Positions 12,101-20,499 of a stretch of 64,000 bases of DNA are shown here, piece after piece. The position numbers were made by a program, and so were the translations under genes. The stretch spans positions 1,240,001 to 1,304,000 of the forward strand of contig CANTFL010000086.1 in assembly GCA_947650285.1 (NCBI GenBank). The letters run 5' to 3'. The DNA is from Hyaloperonospora brassicae (Eukaryota > Oomycota > Peronosporomycetes > Peronosporales > Peronosporaceae). Numbering within the stretch: position 1 is the first letter of the stretch; every line of letters begins with the position of its first letter. The notes under the pieces were generated by a model that worked only from the letters and a program-made list of their open reading frames with translations, did no database searches and was not told the origin of the DNA.

Positions 12101-12515
12101 TCTTGGTCACGTGATCATACCCTATCGTCTTGGTCTGGCTTAGCATTAAATGAAGGTCTTGAAGATTTATCCTCGCGAGCTCCGCGCTTTCTAGAATCGC
12201 CTCCGTTAAGGCCTTCGTCGTCCGCCTACTGAGTGGGACAACGCGAGCTCGGTCCAGCTGGAAAGTCAATTCTCCCTCGACTTGTGCTTGAATAGTGCTG
12301 TATAAGCGCAGCCTTTCCTCACTCTTCAGTACTTGCTGGATAAAATCTGGCATGCGCCGGCATGCCACGGTGCCTTCGACGAGCCCCGTAATTATTGCCC
12401 ATTCGTCGTCCGTTCCTGCTCTGACTTGATGCTGCCCTGCACGAGCCGCCGGTGCTGCACAAAGTGATTTAAGACGCGTAATGGTATCCCGCGAGAAAGC
12501 AGAGGGGTCAAACAT
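9102..12515 (-). CDS. LINE ORF1-type protein with CCHC zinc knuckle and OTU-like cysteine protease domain
   Basis: 1137 aa from an ATG at 12515. Residues 1-250 look like an RNA-binding gag-like region. A zinc knuckle CLQCGNLGHTIARC lies at 281-294 (C281, C284, H289, C294). Residues 340-540 are Pro/Ser/basic, probably disordered. Residues about 555-755 match an OTU-type cysteine protease: TGNCLAMAIS with the nucleophile-position Cys567, the WGGSD block at about 662-666 followed by LKRAIYVV, and RHYSAFL with His747 in the catalytic-His position. The usual DGNC is here ATGNC, so activity is uncertain. OTU proteases remove ubiquitin-like modifiers; a role in LINE RNP stability or evasion of degradation is inference. 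The start is 4 nt after the stop of the upstream ORF, suggesting coupled translation. The 3' end overlaps ORF2. Confidence 0.85.
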   Translation of the reverse strand: MFDPSAFSRDTITRLKSLCAAPAARAGQHQVRAGTDDEWAIITGLVEGTVACRRMPDFIQQVLKSEERLRLYSTIQAQVEGELTFQLDRARVVPLSRRTTKALTEAILESAELARINLQDLHLMLSQTKTIGYDHVTKTIHFYFFTRTTAERHKDVRVPFRGAVYRLQNAHRPDHGSIWRRQQGLNGKQQGRRVEYTVHLHNLTRFSDVGRIAAYFKANIPTEFEMEDLDTHTPNSRTSTIWRVTFKLAGCPTFLDGIVRLLWFGTTIIVKHPNVGHRLQCLQCGNLGHTIARCGFTDALLRGPGGLVVKEADVRELEDLAKPFSSLDEIRAMAARRLTLQEAAEKAAQAAVTPPCPRGASASPETVPVPPPAASTVSSAPHVEQGKKFEHVQPQPKPVEQHPWLTSLSKKGRAKKLISRVFASSPTDRENRAQNNVEETQHADRATANKRKDTSTAPLSSSESTAGIHEQAPSRTVSPHIPTTSNRSHRKKAGRERGPAPTSPIPVLLTRQRTERNSFSRLVQSLTKQRTEALPIGARSVNAPASLVELEQQLGLRSAVTPATGNCLAMAISQAAVDANLDDPGRTLECLTACLKRGIKYSGLIDLEGQLAHDHRVNLLTNVCRGWPEMTRAESASQVRWYLDDYAMSTSIRTESVPEDAWGGSDTVGMASNFLKRAIYVVQRNDGESQEWRCVKYVPTTVSRHHSVVETWAEYSLSVDVFMDEVVAGKIDSPSRPPLVLQYQPRHYSAFLHSGYTSRLPDFEMEAILRSSSASKRIGNESIHIADLAISGDADLPTLEQTLDAASPSHGKSTIPPLVAVSSRSEQSGALVTVERQLVPVGPPSTPSRDLRRAPIQDRKRAHTSSPEQKEPQTFKEADRCNTTLFKRGRGDQMPPLMLTQGEDTDRIDRDDWAAAWDLMEPAWPNHQTLPFPNANSSTLEWERVARLAPDHLLWLVKRFVFPGELLQILDTSVFVHWMTESRRDCVVDALQRYSETPMDEQSKSWVLRWLDNARRRPDNTMLAPLIDNMDDWIKLEARSYAGDDLLKLCDPRRRSRLSHHLLCAQLYDKEIAALVEGFSSGTRVAGKIRSHFKLIATNAKYKEAYYSSTNLADWVAIEGFFYAGLARLEEKPLHQY

Positions 12516-12519
12516 GAAG

Positions 12520-13320
12520 TCATCGTAACGTGGAGAGAGGTTGGAGACTTGCGGATGATCGGTGCGTGGAGCAGGCGCCCCCCTTACTAACCACCTGAGC
12601 CCATTGATTTAGAACCGGTGCTTGAGTCCACTTGTGTTGACTTGCGAGGCGCCTTATTATCTCTTTGAAAGCCCACTTGGTATTTAACAATTCATGCGCT
12701 ATCGCAGTCGCCAGTTTCTGCCAGTCAGAAAATGTGCCTTTACTCCGGACGAAGACTTGTTTAAAAAGCCCGAGTAATGATGCAGCCTCTGCTGCGTGAA
12801 TAGCCGGAAAGCGCTTCCTTGCTGCCGGCAAAGCCTCCGTTTGGACCGGCACGGTCTTATAAGCCTCGGCAAATAAGTGTCTGATTGTGGTGCGCCAAGC
12901 TTCCACTTGTCCCTCGTTTGGAGACTCGGCCATGGCCTCCACCAGGGCCGCAAACATCTCGGCCGAAGTTACAGACTTTTGGCTTGGCTGTTGCTCCAGT
13001 CTGGTCGGAAGGGAATCTGATGTCCTATGGGTCACTCCGCCGAGTGTGGCCCCTTCCGCCTCGTCTGTCCCGAATGGACCTGTCGTCGTCGCTTCGGCGC
13101 GACCCTTAGGGTCCGTGTAGTCTGCCTGAATTGGCCCTGGATGGTTAATACTCCCTGAACTCGCCGTGGAACGCCGCTGGCTTGCAGGCTGGTCCTCTTG
13201 ATCCGGGACCATGCTGCCGCCATCCATCCCCGAGTCCGTCTCCGAAGATGCCGCTGCGCGAGGCGGTATCGCCTCCGTTTCCTGTCCTCCCTCGGGGGGG
13301 AGCAGGAGGGGCGGCGACAT
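12520..13320 (-). CDS. LINE leader ORF, unknown acidic/Pro-rich protein
   Basis: About 266 aa from the ATG at 13320-13318; the frame is open slightly further upstream without another ATG. Residues 1-120 are rich in Pro, Glu, Ser and Thr and probably disordered. The C-terminal part (ASVTSAEMFAALVEAM-like onward) looks helical, with Trp-containing segments such as FSDWQKLATAIAHELLNTKW. No known domain recognised. It is the first ORF of the LINE mRNA and ends in TGA (12522-12520), 4 nt before the ATG of the OTU-containing ORF. It may correspond to a split ORF1. Confidence 0.7.
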   Translation of the reverse strand: MSPPLLLPPEGGQETEAIPPRAAASSETDSGMDGGSMVPDQEDQPASQRRSTASSGSINHPGPIQADYTDPKGRAEATTTGPFGTDEAEGATLGGVTHRTSDSLPTRLEQQPSQKSVTSAEMFAALVEAMAESPNEGQVEAWRTTIRHLFAEAYKTVPVQTEALPAARKRFPAIHAAEAASLLGLFKQVFVRSKGTFSDWQKLATAIAHELLNTKWAFKEIIRRLASQHKWTQAPVLNQWAQVVSKGGACSTHRSSASLQPLSTLR

Positions 13321-13408
13321 CGCGCTCTCGTCCAACCTAAAGGTCACCAAACTTGTCCTGTTTATACTCCGCCTTAACCAGGTGGTCTCTGCTCTGCAGA
13401 TTGGGGAG

Positions 13409-13426
13409 TGTCATGGGACTGACCTT
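13409..13426. repeat. LINE target-site duplication, 5' copy
   Basis: Identical 18-mer to 4453-4470. It marks the 5' end of the LINE at 13408 on the minus strand. Confidence 0.93.
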
Positions 13427-14677
13427 CGTCGGGACACGGCGGCCATGTGACAAGTCGACAACGAGACGCAACAGGTGACTAATCGGCCGACCATTACTCG
13501 CTCGCTTGTCTGGCAGCCACAAACTATCGGTGAGTAATACTGAAGTTCGTTGATTGACGCGGGCCCATCCTGATGATGCCAAAGCATTGTATTGCTGCAT
13601 ACAGACGAGCGTGCTTACAGCGATCGATGGTGCTCGAGGCAAGTTGGTGCACTCGACGTCTCTTTCGGTCACAACGGGCCGGGCTGCCAATGTGTTGCCC
13701 TCTCGTTAGAACGTTACCAACGTCGAGACGGATCACATGCGGTCGTCGTGCTCGGGCTCTCGCTGACGCTGCTTGCGCAACCTTTGCCTATGTAGCGCAG
13801 CTACTAACGCGCGCGACACCTTTTTGTCGGGCACGAACGCATTGATGTGATCAACGAGCAAATGCAGTCATTTTTGTTCCGGCGAGCGATAAAAAGAACC
13901 AGCACGTCCTGCGACCGCACGTGCCTGGACGACAACACTTCTGATGGCGTGCATCACGTAATTAGGGTGATCCGCACCTGTCAACGTCGACTGCGAGACA
14001 TGCGAGCATGCCTGGAGTAGCACGAAGTAGGCGAGAACGATCAACGATGTAGAATTTGCCCCGGAAAGAGCACGAGCACGAGAAAACACGGTGTCCTGCT
14101 GGTTCCGGTCAATACGAGAGCCACGAGCATTTTTGCGTGCTCTCTGCTCTCGTGCTTGCTCGACAGGGTGATCGAACACAAGTGAGGGCTGTTCGCTCTT
14201 TCTGAGCGTGTAGTGTTGATAATATCGTCTTCGATATTTTTGATGTACATGTTGCCAAACAATGCAATAAGGCGACGGCCTACTGCATCATTCGTAACGT
14301 CGTCATGAGACGCATTGCTGGCGTCGAAGATTATTCGAGTCTTCATTGTCGCTACTGCCTCGTCGGGAGAGCATCCAAGCTCTGGTCGCACATTCTTCAG
14401 AAAAACCTCAGCTACAAAGGCTTCAAACAAAGCATTGATGTAATTGTACTGCAACAGGACACCCTACGCTTACAGTGTACGTGTGAACATTATATAGTCT
14501 AGATTAGTGCCTCAATGCCTCCCTCCTCACGTGCGTTGTTGTAAGAGTAATGCACAGCAGCTAAACAATAACCTTTGGTTGAGCTGGAAAAAGAAAGGGA
14601 CGCAGCGCAAATGCTACAACTCCCCAACTAATTAAGAGAGAACCCCACTAACGATTAACTGATCCTTGACTTTGTAC
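13427..14677. other. Unassigned sequence with one possible gene remnant
   Basis: The only protein-like frame is on the minus strand at 14041-14454 (about 137 codons, no upstream ATG). It contains a segment beginning NYINALFEAFVAEVFLKN that looks like real coding sequence, but I do not recognise the family. The frame is closed upstream, so it is at best a fragment. No promoter, RNA gene or terminal repeats identified. Confidence 0.35.
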
Positions 14678-14679
14678 TA

Positions 14680-14694
14680 CAGCCGTCCCTCCAT
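14680..14694. repeat. pogo-like element, left TIR
   Basis: CAGCCGTCCCTCCAT, preceded by TA at 14678-14679. It matches the reverse complement of the right end with three mismatches. Confidence 0.75.
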
Positions 14695-14819
14695 ATAGCA
14701 AACCAAAATGTGTGGCGTTTTTGCCTCGTTCCTTATATAAAACGCTCTTATATGGAGGATCAATCTGAACCCATTCTAAGAAATGCATCCATGGTACACT
14801 GAGTCTTTAGCATCGAGCA

Positions 14820-16328
14820 CTACTGTCTAACGTGCTCGGTAATACTTGCCAGCTTCTTCGTCAATTCGTCACTATCATGCTGTAGCGAAAGAAATGGTGA
14901 CAGGCGGAGACAATAGTCTAGAGCCTCGGATGGCCCAATCGTCACCTCATCGGCACTGTCACCATCATTGTCGTTCTTAATCGCCTCACGCTCTAGCATG
15001 TATGAGTCGCACTCGATCGGCTCGTCGTCATCCGCACCGATGTAATCGACGAAAATGACGCTAAAAGTCAAGCCTTCCATGAGCTTGGTCAGCTCGTTCT
15101 CAACGAATCCATCGATGCGTTTGTTGTAGTCGCGTAGTTGGGTGAGATCGGCCATCGTTGCCGCCCCCACGATGGCACACTTGCTCCATCAGTTGCGAAT
15201 CACTTGCTCGGGTACCTCCTCCCAGCTTGATATAGCGAAGCGCACAGCCTCCAGGATATCCAACTTTCGGTCGATTCTGGTGTTGATTGCATGCAGGAGC
15301 CATCGAAAAAATTTCTTTCGAAACCGCGCTTTGAATGCCCGTATGCTATCTATCAGAATAAAAAACATGTGAGAAATTGCTGGTCAAGAGTACATTCATT
15401 CAAACTTAAGTGCGTCGAGCGGTTGCAAGTGTGCTGTCATATTTGGTGGCAGGAATGCCAGCTTGACATCGCACCATTCAACGGCGCCATAGTGACACGA
15501 TGCGGTGTCCTGAAGGAGAAGCACTCACCTCCCGTCCATCTTGGCATCGAAATACCGGAACCCCTTAGCAAACGTTGACCTGTTTTGCCACGCAATCTGG
15601 TTGTTGAAGTACAAAAATCTCATTTGCTTGGTGTTGGCTTTGCGAAATGCTCGTGGTTGCTTCGACTTGCCTATGGCAACGAGATCCATCTTCTCTATCA
15701 CGGTCATGTTGCAGCACATTGCGACTGAAATACGATCCTTCTCTGACTTCTTTTCGTTGCGCTTGACCGCTACCAGTGTCTTATATGGAGGTAGGCGATA
15801 GAAGAGAGCTGATTCGTCAAAACCGGATGCATCTCGTGGTGAATATTGTCCAATCAGCTCTTTAAGCTCCATTCGGTTTACCGCGGGTTGAGCGCGATCA
15901 ACTGAGTCTGCCTCGCCGTGAAGCACATGCTGCTGGATGCCGTGTCGAGTCTTAAATATGTACATCCACCCATTCGAAAGCCGCAGGTCGTTTTCGCTTA
16001 TCGCTTGAGCGGATCGGATTGATCGACATTCTTCTAGTAGTAGATCATCTGTGAGAATCGCTTTGCCGTCATTGAGACGATAGAATGCGAAGAACGCAGC
16101 CTCAAACGCTGGAAAGAGCACCTTTCGATTGAGCTTCCTGTCCGTGGAAAGGAACGCGTTGGCTGGTGCCTGACGAATCCGTTCTGATGCCGTTGTGGAG
16201 ATCCGAAGGCCGAGCTTCGCCCTGACCCAGTCTTGTATTTGGAATAGTTTTATGCGTGGTGTGCGTGTGATGTGCACCTGCACCTGACGCTTTTGCTCTA
16301 TCGTCAGAATCGTTCACTTTGACGACAT
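14820..16328 (-). pseudogene. pogo/Tigger-like transposase (CENP-B-type HTH plus DDE_1), degenerate
   Basis: The likely original start is the ATG at 16328-16326, followed four codons later by an in-frame TGA. The longest open piece (15525-16283) holds the HTH region and the first catalytic Asp context, FDESALFYRLPP, followed by KDRISVAMCCN. After another in-frame TGA at 15522-15524 the frame continues with VLLLQDTASCH (second catalytic Asp) and AFLPPNMTAHLQPLDA, both classic DDE_1 motifs. A further lesion follows near 15405, then the C-terminal part runs to 14820 with one more TGA near 15190. At least three premature stops are all TGA. The product would have cut and pasted the element; this copy cannot. 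Confidence 0.82.
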
Positions 16329-16546
16329 GTTTAAGGTGGAACGGAAGTAAATGTGCAAAGTGGCAGGCAATGCGAGACTAAGGCAAGTCCAATATAGAGG
16401 GAAACTGGTGGTTGTAGCGCGTTGTTTTAGTACCCTATTTCTTAAGTCTCTTGTATAGAGTCAGCATACGAAAACTAAGTGACGCAGCTTGGTGCGGAAC
16501 ACGAAGTTCATTCAACATGAATTTAACCCTCTATAGAGGTTCTTAA

Positions 16547-16561
16547 ATGGAGGGATGACTA
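16547..16561. repeat. pogo-like element, right TIR
   Basis: Reverse complement reads TAGTCATCCCTCCAT. It is followed by TA at 16562-16563. Confidence 0.75.
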
Positions 16562-16563
16562 TA

Positions 16564-18882
16564 CTTCGTGTTGCCTCTCTCTGATTATAATTTCTTACTC
16601 GGCTGATCATACCATAACTGTCAGAAAATCGGCAGTGCATTCCATTTACATTAGAACTTTCTCATATAATATAAGCACAACAGCCACGACCATCCAAGAA
16701 CGTTTCTCCATCCATTTTTCCGCATGACGAACTAAGTCGAAACTGATAGCTGCGTTTCGAGAGACAGTTCTAGCGGACGGCTGTGCTTACGTGACTTTGA
16801 CATCAAGAACCAAGAAAGCAACGCTGACGATATCTGCCCCGTCGGAAGCATACGTGCAAGGACGACATTGTTGTCGCCTGATCTTACTACATCATGAGAG
16901 TTTGTCGAGAGAGCGTCGTAACTTCAAGTGGTTCTCGCAGCTTTCGTGTGGCCTGTGCCAGAACCAGTGCGAGTCTGTCATCAAGTTCGCTTTTGAACGA
17001 GGATATGGGCCTCTGGCTAAATTACGTCGTCATAAATGATCCTGCAAAGTGGACCATGCCTCGCATGACATGTAACGAGCATCAATTTTGCAACCACTCC
17101 GTCGTAAACAGATCTTCTACAGCTTTGTAGTGGATATTGTCAGAGGGGCCATCTCATGCGTGCCATAAGGTCTTCTCTCTAATCTGCCGTGACTCCACCT
17201 ACACAGCGGCAAGGACGCATATACAAGAGTAAAGACCAAGCAGTTGTAGGTAGATCAGATTCAGTTCCAGCTCGTCCTCTTATGCGTTCGTGAGCTGAGC
17301 ACGTTCGGACATGGAGCAGACGTTAATGGTGACGACACCACCACCAGCCGCGTGACCGCCGTCTACAAGCATATTATACAATCAACGTCTGCATTTGCTG
17401 ATCGTGACCTCGACATGAATAAGACATGTATATACAACTCATCAGGCGGGAGGCATTCGCTTGTGTATTTACGAAGCAGCAAGAACGAGATTCGGATATT
17501 CGCCATCGCGCGGATGTTCGACGAAACAGTACATGGGACGTCCGTGCATCGCTCAAGCACATGATAAATCCAAACAAATGCACTAAATTTATGAATACAC
17601 GTCGTGAACAACGGCGTTACAAAAGATGACCTTCAATCCTTCGTTGAAGATGCGGCCAACACACCAGTGACAAAACATGAACGCCTTCGCTTTTAATAGC
17701 ATTAGCCACCACCAGTTTACAGAAGCGAGGTCGGACGAAGGAGACGAAATGAGTATGAAATCGCAGCCGGTAAGCCTAGCATTGAACCATGAAGTACCCT
17801 TTACGAGCTTGGCGTCCGGAGTCATGCGCCACAACAAGAGGTCTTGGAGAGAATAGTTAGGTCGTAGATATTACGAACAACCCAAATAGTTTGTGGTATT
17901 ATATTCGTTGTATCGAACACACAACGCAATGGTCCGTTCACAGATTAGAATCATTTCGCGGCTTTTGAAACTCCGTGGTGCAAAATTGAGATGAAGCTGG
18001 TCGTTGGTAGATTTTAGCTACATCGAGCTTGTAACGGGATGAGCGCCTCATTTATCATTGGCACGAATTGTATCAAAGTAAACATTATCGAACGGTAATA
18101 TCTTGCAATATTACCCTTGCGAGTCAACGTTGTCAGAATATTACTCTCGACGGCAAATTTCGATGCTGCTCCACTCATTAATTGCTGCAGGCCATTTTAT
18201 CAGCCAACATAATCCCCAGGCGCTGCTAGCCGCGCGCAAAGGGTGGTAAGTAGCTACGACAGACATATTTGTAGCTGAATGTCGCGTAATTGTGATCAAA
18301 GAAATATATTTGGTTTATTTTCAAGGCAAAGGGGCTTAGTACCTAAGCACTCTGCACATTTGCTTGAAGACAAACCTTTTAGAAGACATTGTTTCGCACA
18401 GGTATTCGGGGTGTCGAGGTTGAACCGCAAGACCTGTCAAACGTAAGGTCCGACCTCACCTGATTACCTGATATGTGACAGGTTGACAGACAGGACGAAG
18501 ACATACGGTCGCCATGTGGGATCCTCGGCCAGTGATGACATGAGCGACGAGGAGATATGGACGCCATGCGGTAATGACATCGGGCGGTGGGCGGACTGGA
18601 CGTACGCCATGTGACCTGGTCAAGTTGCTCTGTCGGGGACAAATGTATGTTCGAGTGCTAACACGGACGAGAGTGGTAAACACTGAATGTCTATATCTTT
18701 CACTTACTTAACTGCACACGTGTAGACGACTACGCCTCACGGTCAACATAGCCTTCCTCTACACGCACGTGTACGTCAGGTTTTAAAACCACGTGAGAAC
18801 ACTGTGGTCATTGTACTGACACAGTACATGCAGCCTGTATCCAGCACGCTGTTAATTCAGCTTACAACACCCGGGTCGTCGT
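16564..18882. other. No recognisable gene
   Basis: Only short overlapping frames without domains. Around 18430-18780 there are several short inverted repeats (for example CACGTGTAG near 18717 against CTACACG near 18760), but no LTR or TIR ends could be paired, so I leave it unassigned. Confidence 0.45.
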
Positions 18883-18887
18883 CCCAT
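18883..18887. repeat. Target-site duplication of gypsy element 1, left
   Basis: CCCAT, identical to 26873-26877. Confidence 0.85.
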
Positions 18888-19277
18888 TGTAACGGGGCAG
18901 CCCGTTACATGGAATTGTCACTTTAAGGAAAGTGACAATAAAGAATATGAAGTTGAATATTTTTTATACAATATCACCGAAGTGGTGATATTGAAGGGTC
19001 GAACAAAGAGTCTGTTCATTGGTTGATATCTTGATGATATCAACCCACCAATCGCCGCAAGACGCGCGCAATGAGTGGTGACGAGACGTCACCATACACT
19101 CAGTTATATTAGCATAATTAAGTTAAGTCAAACAAAGAGACAGTGGTTAAATACTTAATTATATTAATATAACAGTTCTGCTTTTTCCTTACCTACGCTT
19201 CCTCGCTTGCCTTGTGTACGTCTGTCGGGGCACCGATACCCTTGCGTTAAATTCACGCAAGGGTGTGCCCCGTTACC
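18888..19277 (+). repeat. 5' LTR of gypsy element 1
   Basis: Begins TGTAACGGGG; the last base is C instead of A. It carries hairpins at 18888-18909 (9-bp arms, loop GCAG), 18914-18939 (11-bp arms, loop AAGG), 18969-18993 (10-bp arms) and 19238-19264 (10-bp arms). Confidence 0.92.
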
Positions 19278-19279
19278 CC

Positions 19280-19292
19280 TGGTAGCACTTTG
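19280..19292 (+). promoter_or_regulatory. Putative primer binding site
   Basis: TGGTAGCACTTTG, 2 nt after the LTR. The TGG start suits a tRNA 3' CCA end and TGGTAGC resembles initiator-Met-type primer sites, but the exact tRNA cannot be named from this window. The same site follows the 5' LTR of element 2. Confidence 0.6.
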
Positions 19293-19321
19293 TAGTCCTT
19301 CCAAGGACCACAACATCCAAT

Positions 19322-20482
19322 ATGAACGTGTTGGATGATGAAGAGACTTTTCACGCCACGCGTGAAGGGTTTACCCATTTGAGTGACATCTAATGGGGTG
19401 CGGTAGAACGAATGAGTTCTACCGTAGGCGAGTTCGCCATTAGCGCCATGTTGGAGTCTCTAGACAGAGACCAACAACATGCCGCTATAGCCAAGTTCAT
19501 CCAAAGTGAATTTGTCGCCGAAAAGGAGAAAGTAGCCTTGCTTCACCAGCAAGGCTCTCAACAGGCCGAGCAGTTGAGGGAACTCGGTGATCAACAGACA
19601 GAGCTGTTGAGACAGCAGCAATTCCATGCTGCTGTGGGCGGGACGGCGCATGCGCGTCGTCCCGAGGTCATGAAGGTTGACATCTCCAAGTACAGTGGAG
19701 TCCCGGAGGACTCCCTGTTACTATGGTTTGTCGAACTCGACAGAGCCTTAAGGGCTCGTCGCGTCGAAGATGAGCAAATGAAACTCACATTTGCTCAGAC
19801 CCACTTGGCAGGACGTGCCAAAACTTGGTCCCTGGGACTCGAGAGTAGCGACCCAAATGTGTTTAGGTCGCTAGATGACTTCATGTCCCGGCTCAGACAA
19901 ACGTTTGAGCCGCCACGAGCTGAGTTCAGGGCTCGTTCAGAGCTCCTGAAACTCAAGCAGGGTAAGCGTGATATGCACGCTTACGCTCAACATATACGAC
20001 TCCTCGCGAGTAGTACAACTGCAAACCCTATCCATGAACACACGTTGATTACGGTGTTCATGCAAGGGCTCGCAGAAGGGCCCGTCAGGAGCCACCTGTT
20101 CCGCCTTGAGCTAAATACGCTTGAAGAAGCGATATCAGCCGCGGAACAGGAAGACTTTAGCATGAGACAGGCTCATGCTAGCTCAAACTCTTACCGTCCA
20201 CCAAGACGACAAGATATCGGAGGTCCAGAACCAATGGACCTCTGCTATGTTGAGAGCGAGAGACCTCGCTCTTCAAACAACAATAGATTGCAGAGGTGCA
20301 ATCGCTGTCAGAAGTTAGGGCACTACGCATACGAGTGTAGTGCTCCACGCCCAGTACTTAGCATTACTAATCAAAATGGTTTGGTTGTCCATTTGCCAAA
20401 AAGGAGCAATGGGCGTGGGTCCAGCGCTGTTGCGAAACCGCAACAGCGAGATGGACCATCAAAAAATGGTCGGGGTCAGTAG
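19322..20482 (+). pseudogene. gag: gag of gypsy element 1 (capsid plus CCHC nucleocapsid)
   Basis: The frame begins at the ATG 19322 by comparison with element 2 (ATG 36507). Here it is interrupted by TAA at 19391-19393, after which an open frame of 356 aa runs from the ATG 19412. Residues about 80-230 of that frame form a retrotransposon capsid-type region (LLLWFVELDRALRARR, HLAGRAKTWSLGLES, FMSRLRQTFEP, MQGLAEGPVRSHLF). A zinc knuckle CNRCQKLGHYAYEC lies near residues 297-310. The stop TAG 20480-20482 sits inside a hairpin directly downstream of a slippery heptamer. The product would package element RNA. Only the early nonsense codon distinguishes it from an intact gag, and internal initiation at 19412 might still give a near-full product. 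Confidence 0.88.
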
Positions 20483-20499
20483 GGGCGGAGCGCCCTACT
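20461..20499 (+). promoter_or_regulatory. Candidate -1 ribosomal frameshift site between gag and pol
   Basis: The heptamer A AAA AAT at 20461-20467 is in the gag frame as X XXY YYZ (codons TCA AAA AAT). After a 10-nt spacer comes a hairpin at 20478-20499 with arms AGTAGGG(g)CG and CGCCCTACT around GAG, and the gag stop TAG is within its 5' arm. The pol frame is exactly -1 relative to gag. Element 2 keeps both heptamer (37617-37623) and hairpin (37634-37655). Confidence 0.6.

Larger units (their letters stand above)
4471..13408 (-). mobile_element. Full-length L1-like non-LTR retrotransposon (LINE), three ORFs
   Basis: Flanked by a perfect 18-bp direct repeat (4453-4470 and 13409-13426), with a 21-T run at 4471-4491 as its poly(A) tail on the minus strand. 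Order in element direction: ORF at 13320-12520, ORF with zinc knuckle and OTU-like domain at 12515-9102, then endonuclease/reverse transcriptase ORF at 9148-4523. The 3' UTR between the ORF2 stop and the tail is only about 31 nt, and the 5' leader is about 90 nt. All three ORFs are open and the duplication has no mismatches, which together suggest a recent insertion. Apurinic-type endonuclease upstream of RT places it among L1-like clades; the exact clade needs an RT tree. Confidence 0.93.
14680..16561 (-). mobile_element. pogo/Tigger-like DNA transposon, inactive
   Basis: Ends are imperfect 15-bp inverted repeats (CAGCCGTCCCTCCAT at left, TAGTCATCCCTCCAT on the reverse strand at right) flanked by TA on both sides (14678-14679 and 16562-16563), as expected for the Tc1/mariner/pogo superfamily. 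The 1.88-kb interior encodes one degenerate transposase on the minus strand. Both the boundaries and the transposase family agree. Confidence 0.8.

Noticed and set aside
18379..18880. Inverted-repeat-rich stretch before element 1, perhaps another hairpin element
   Set aside because: Stems are few and loops long; no LTR termini or target duplication could be paired.
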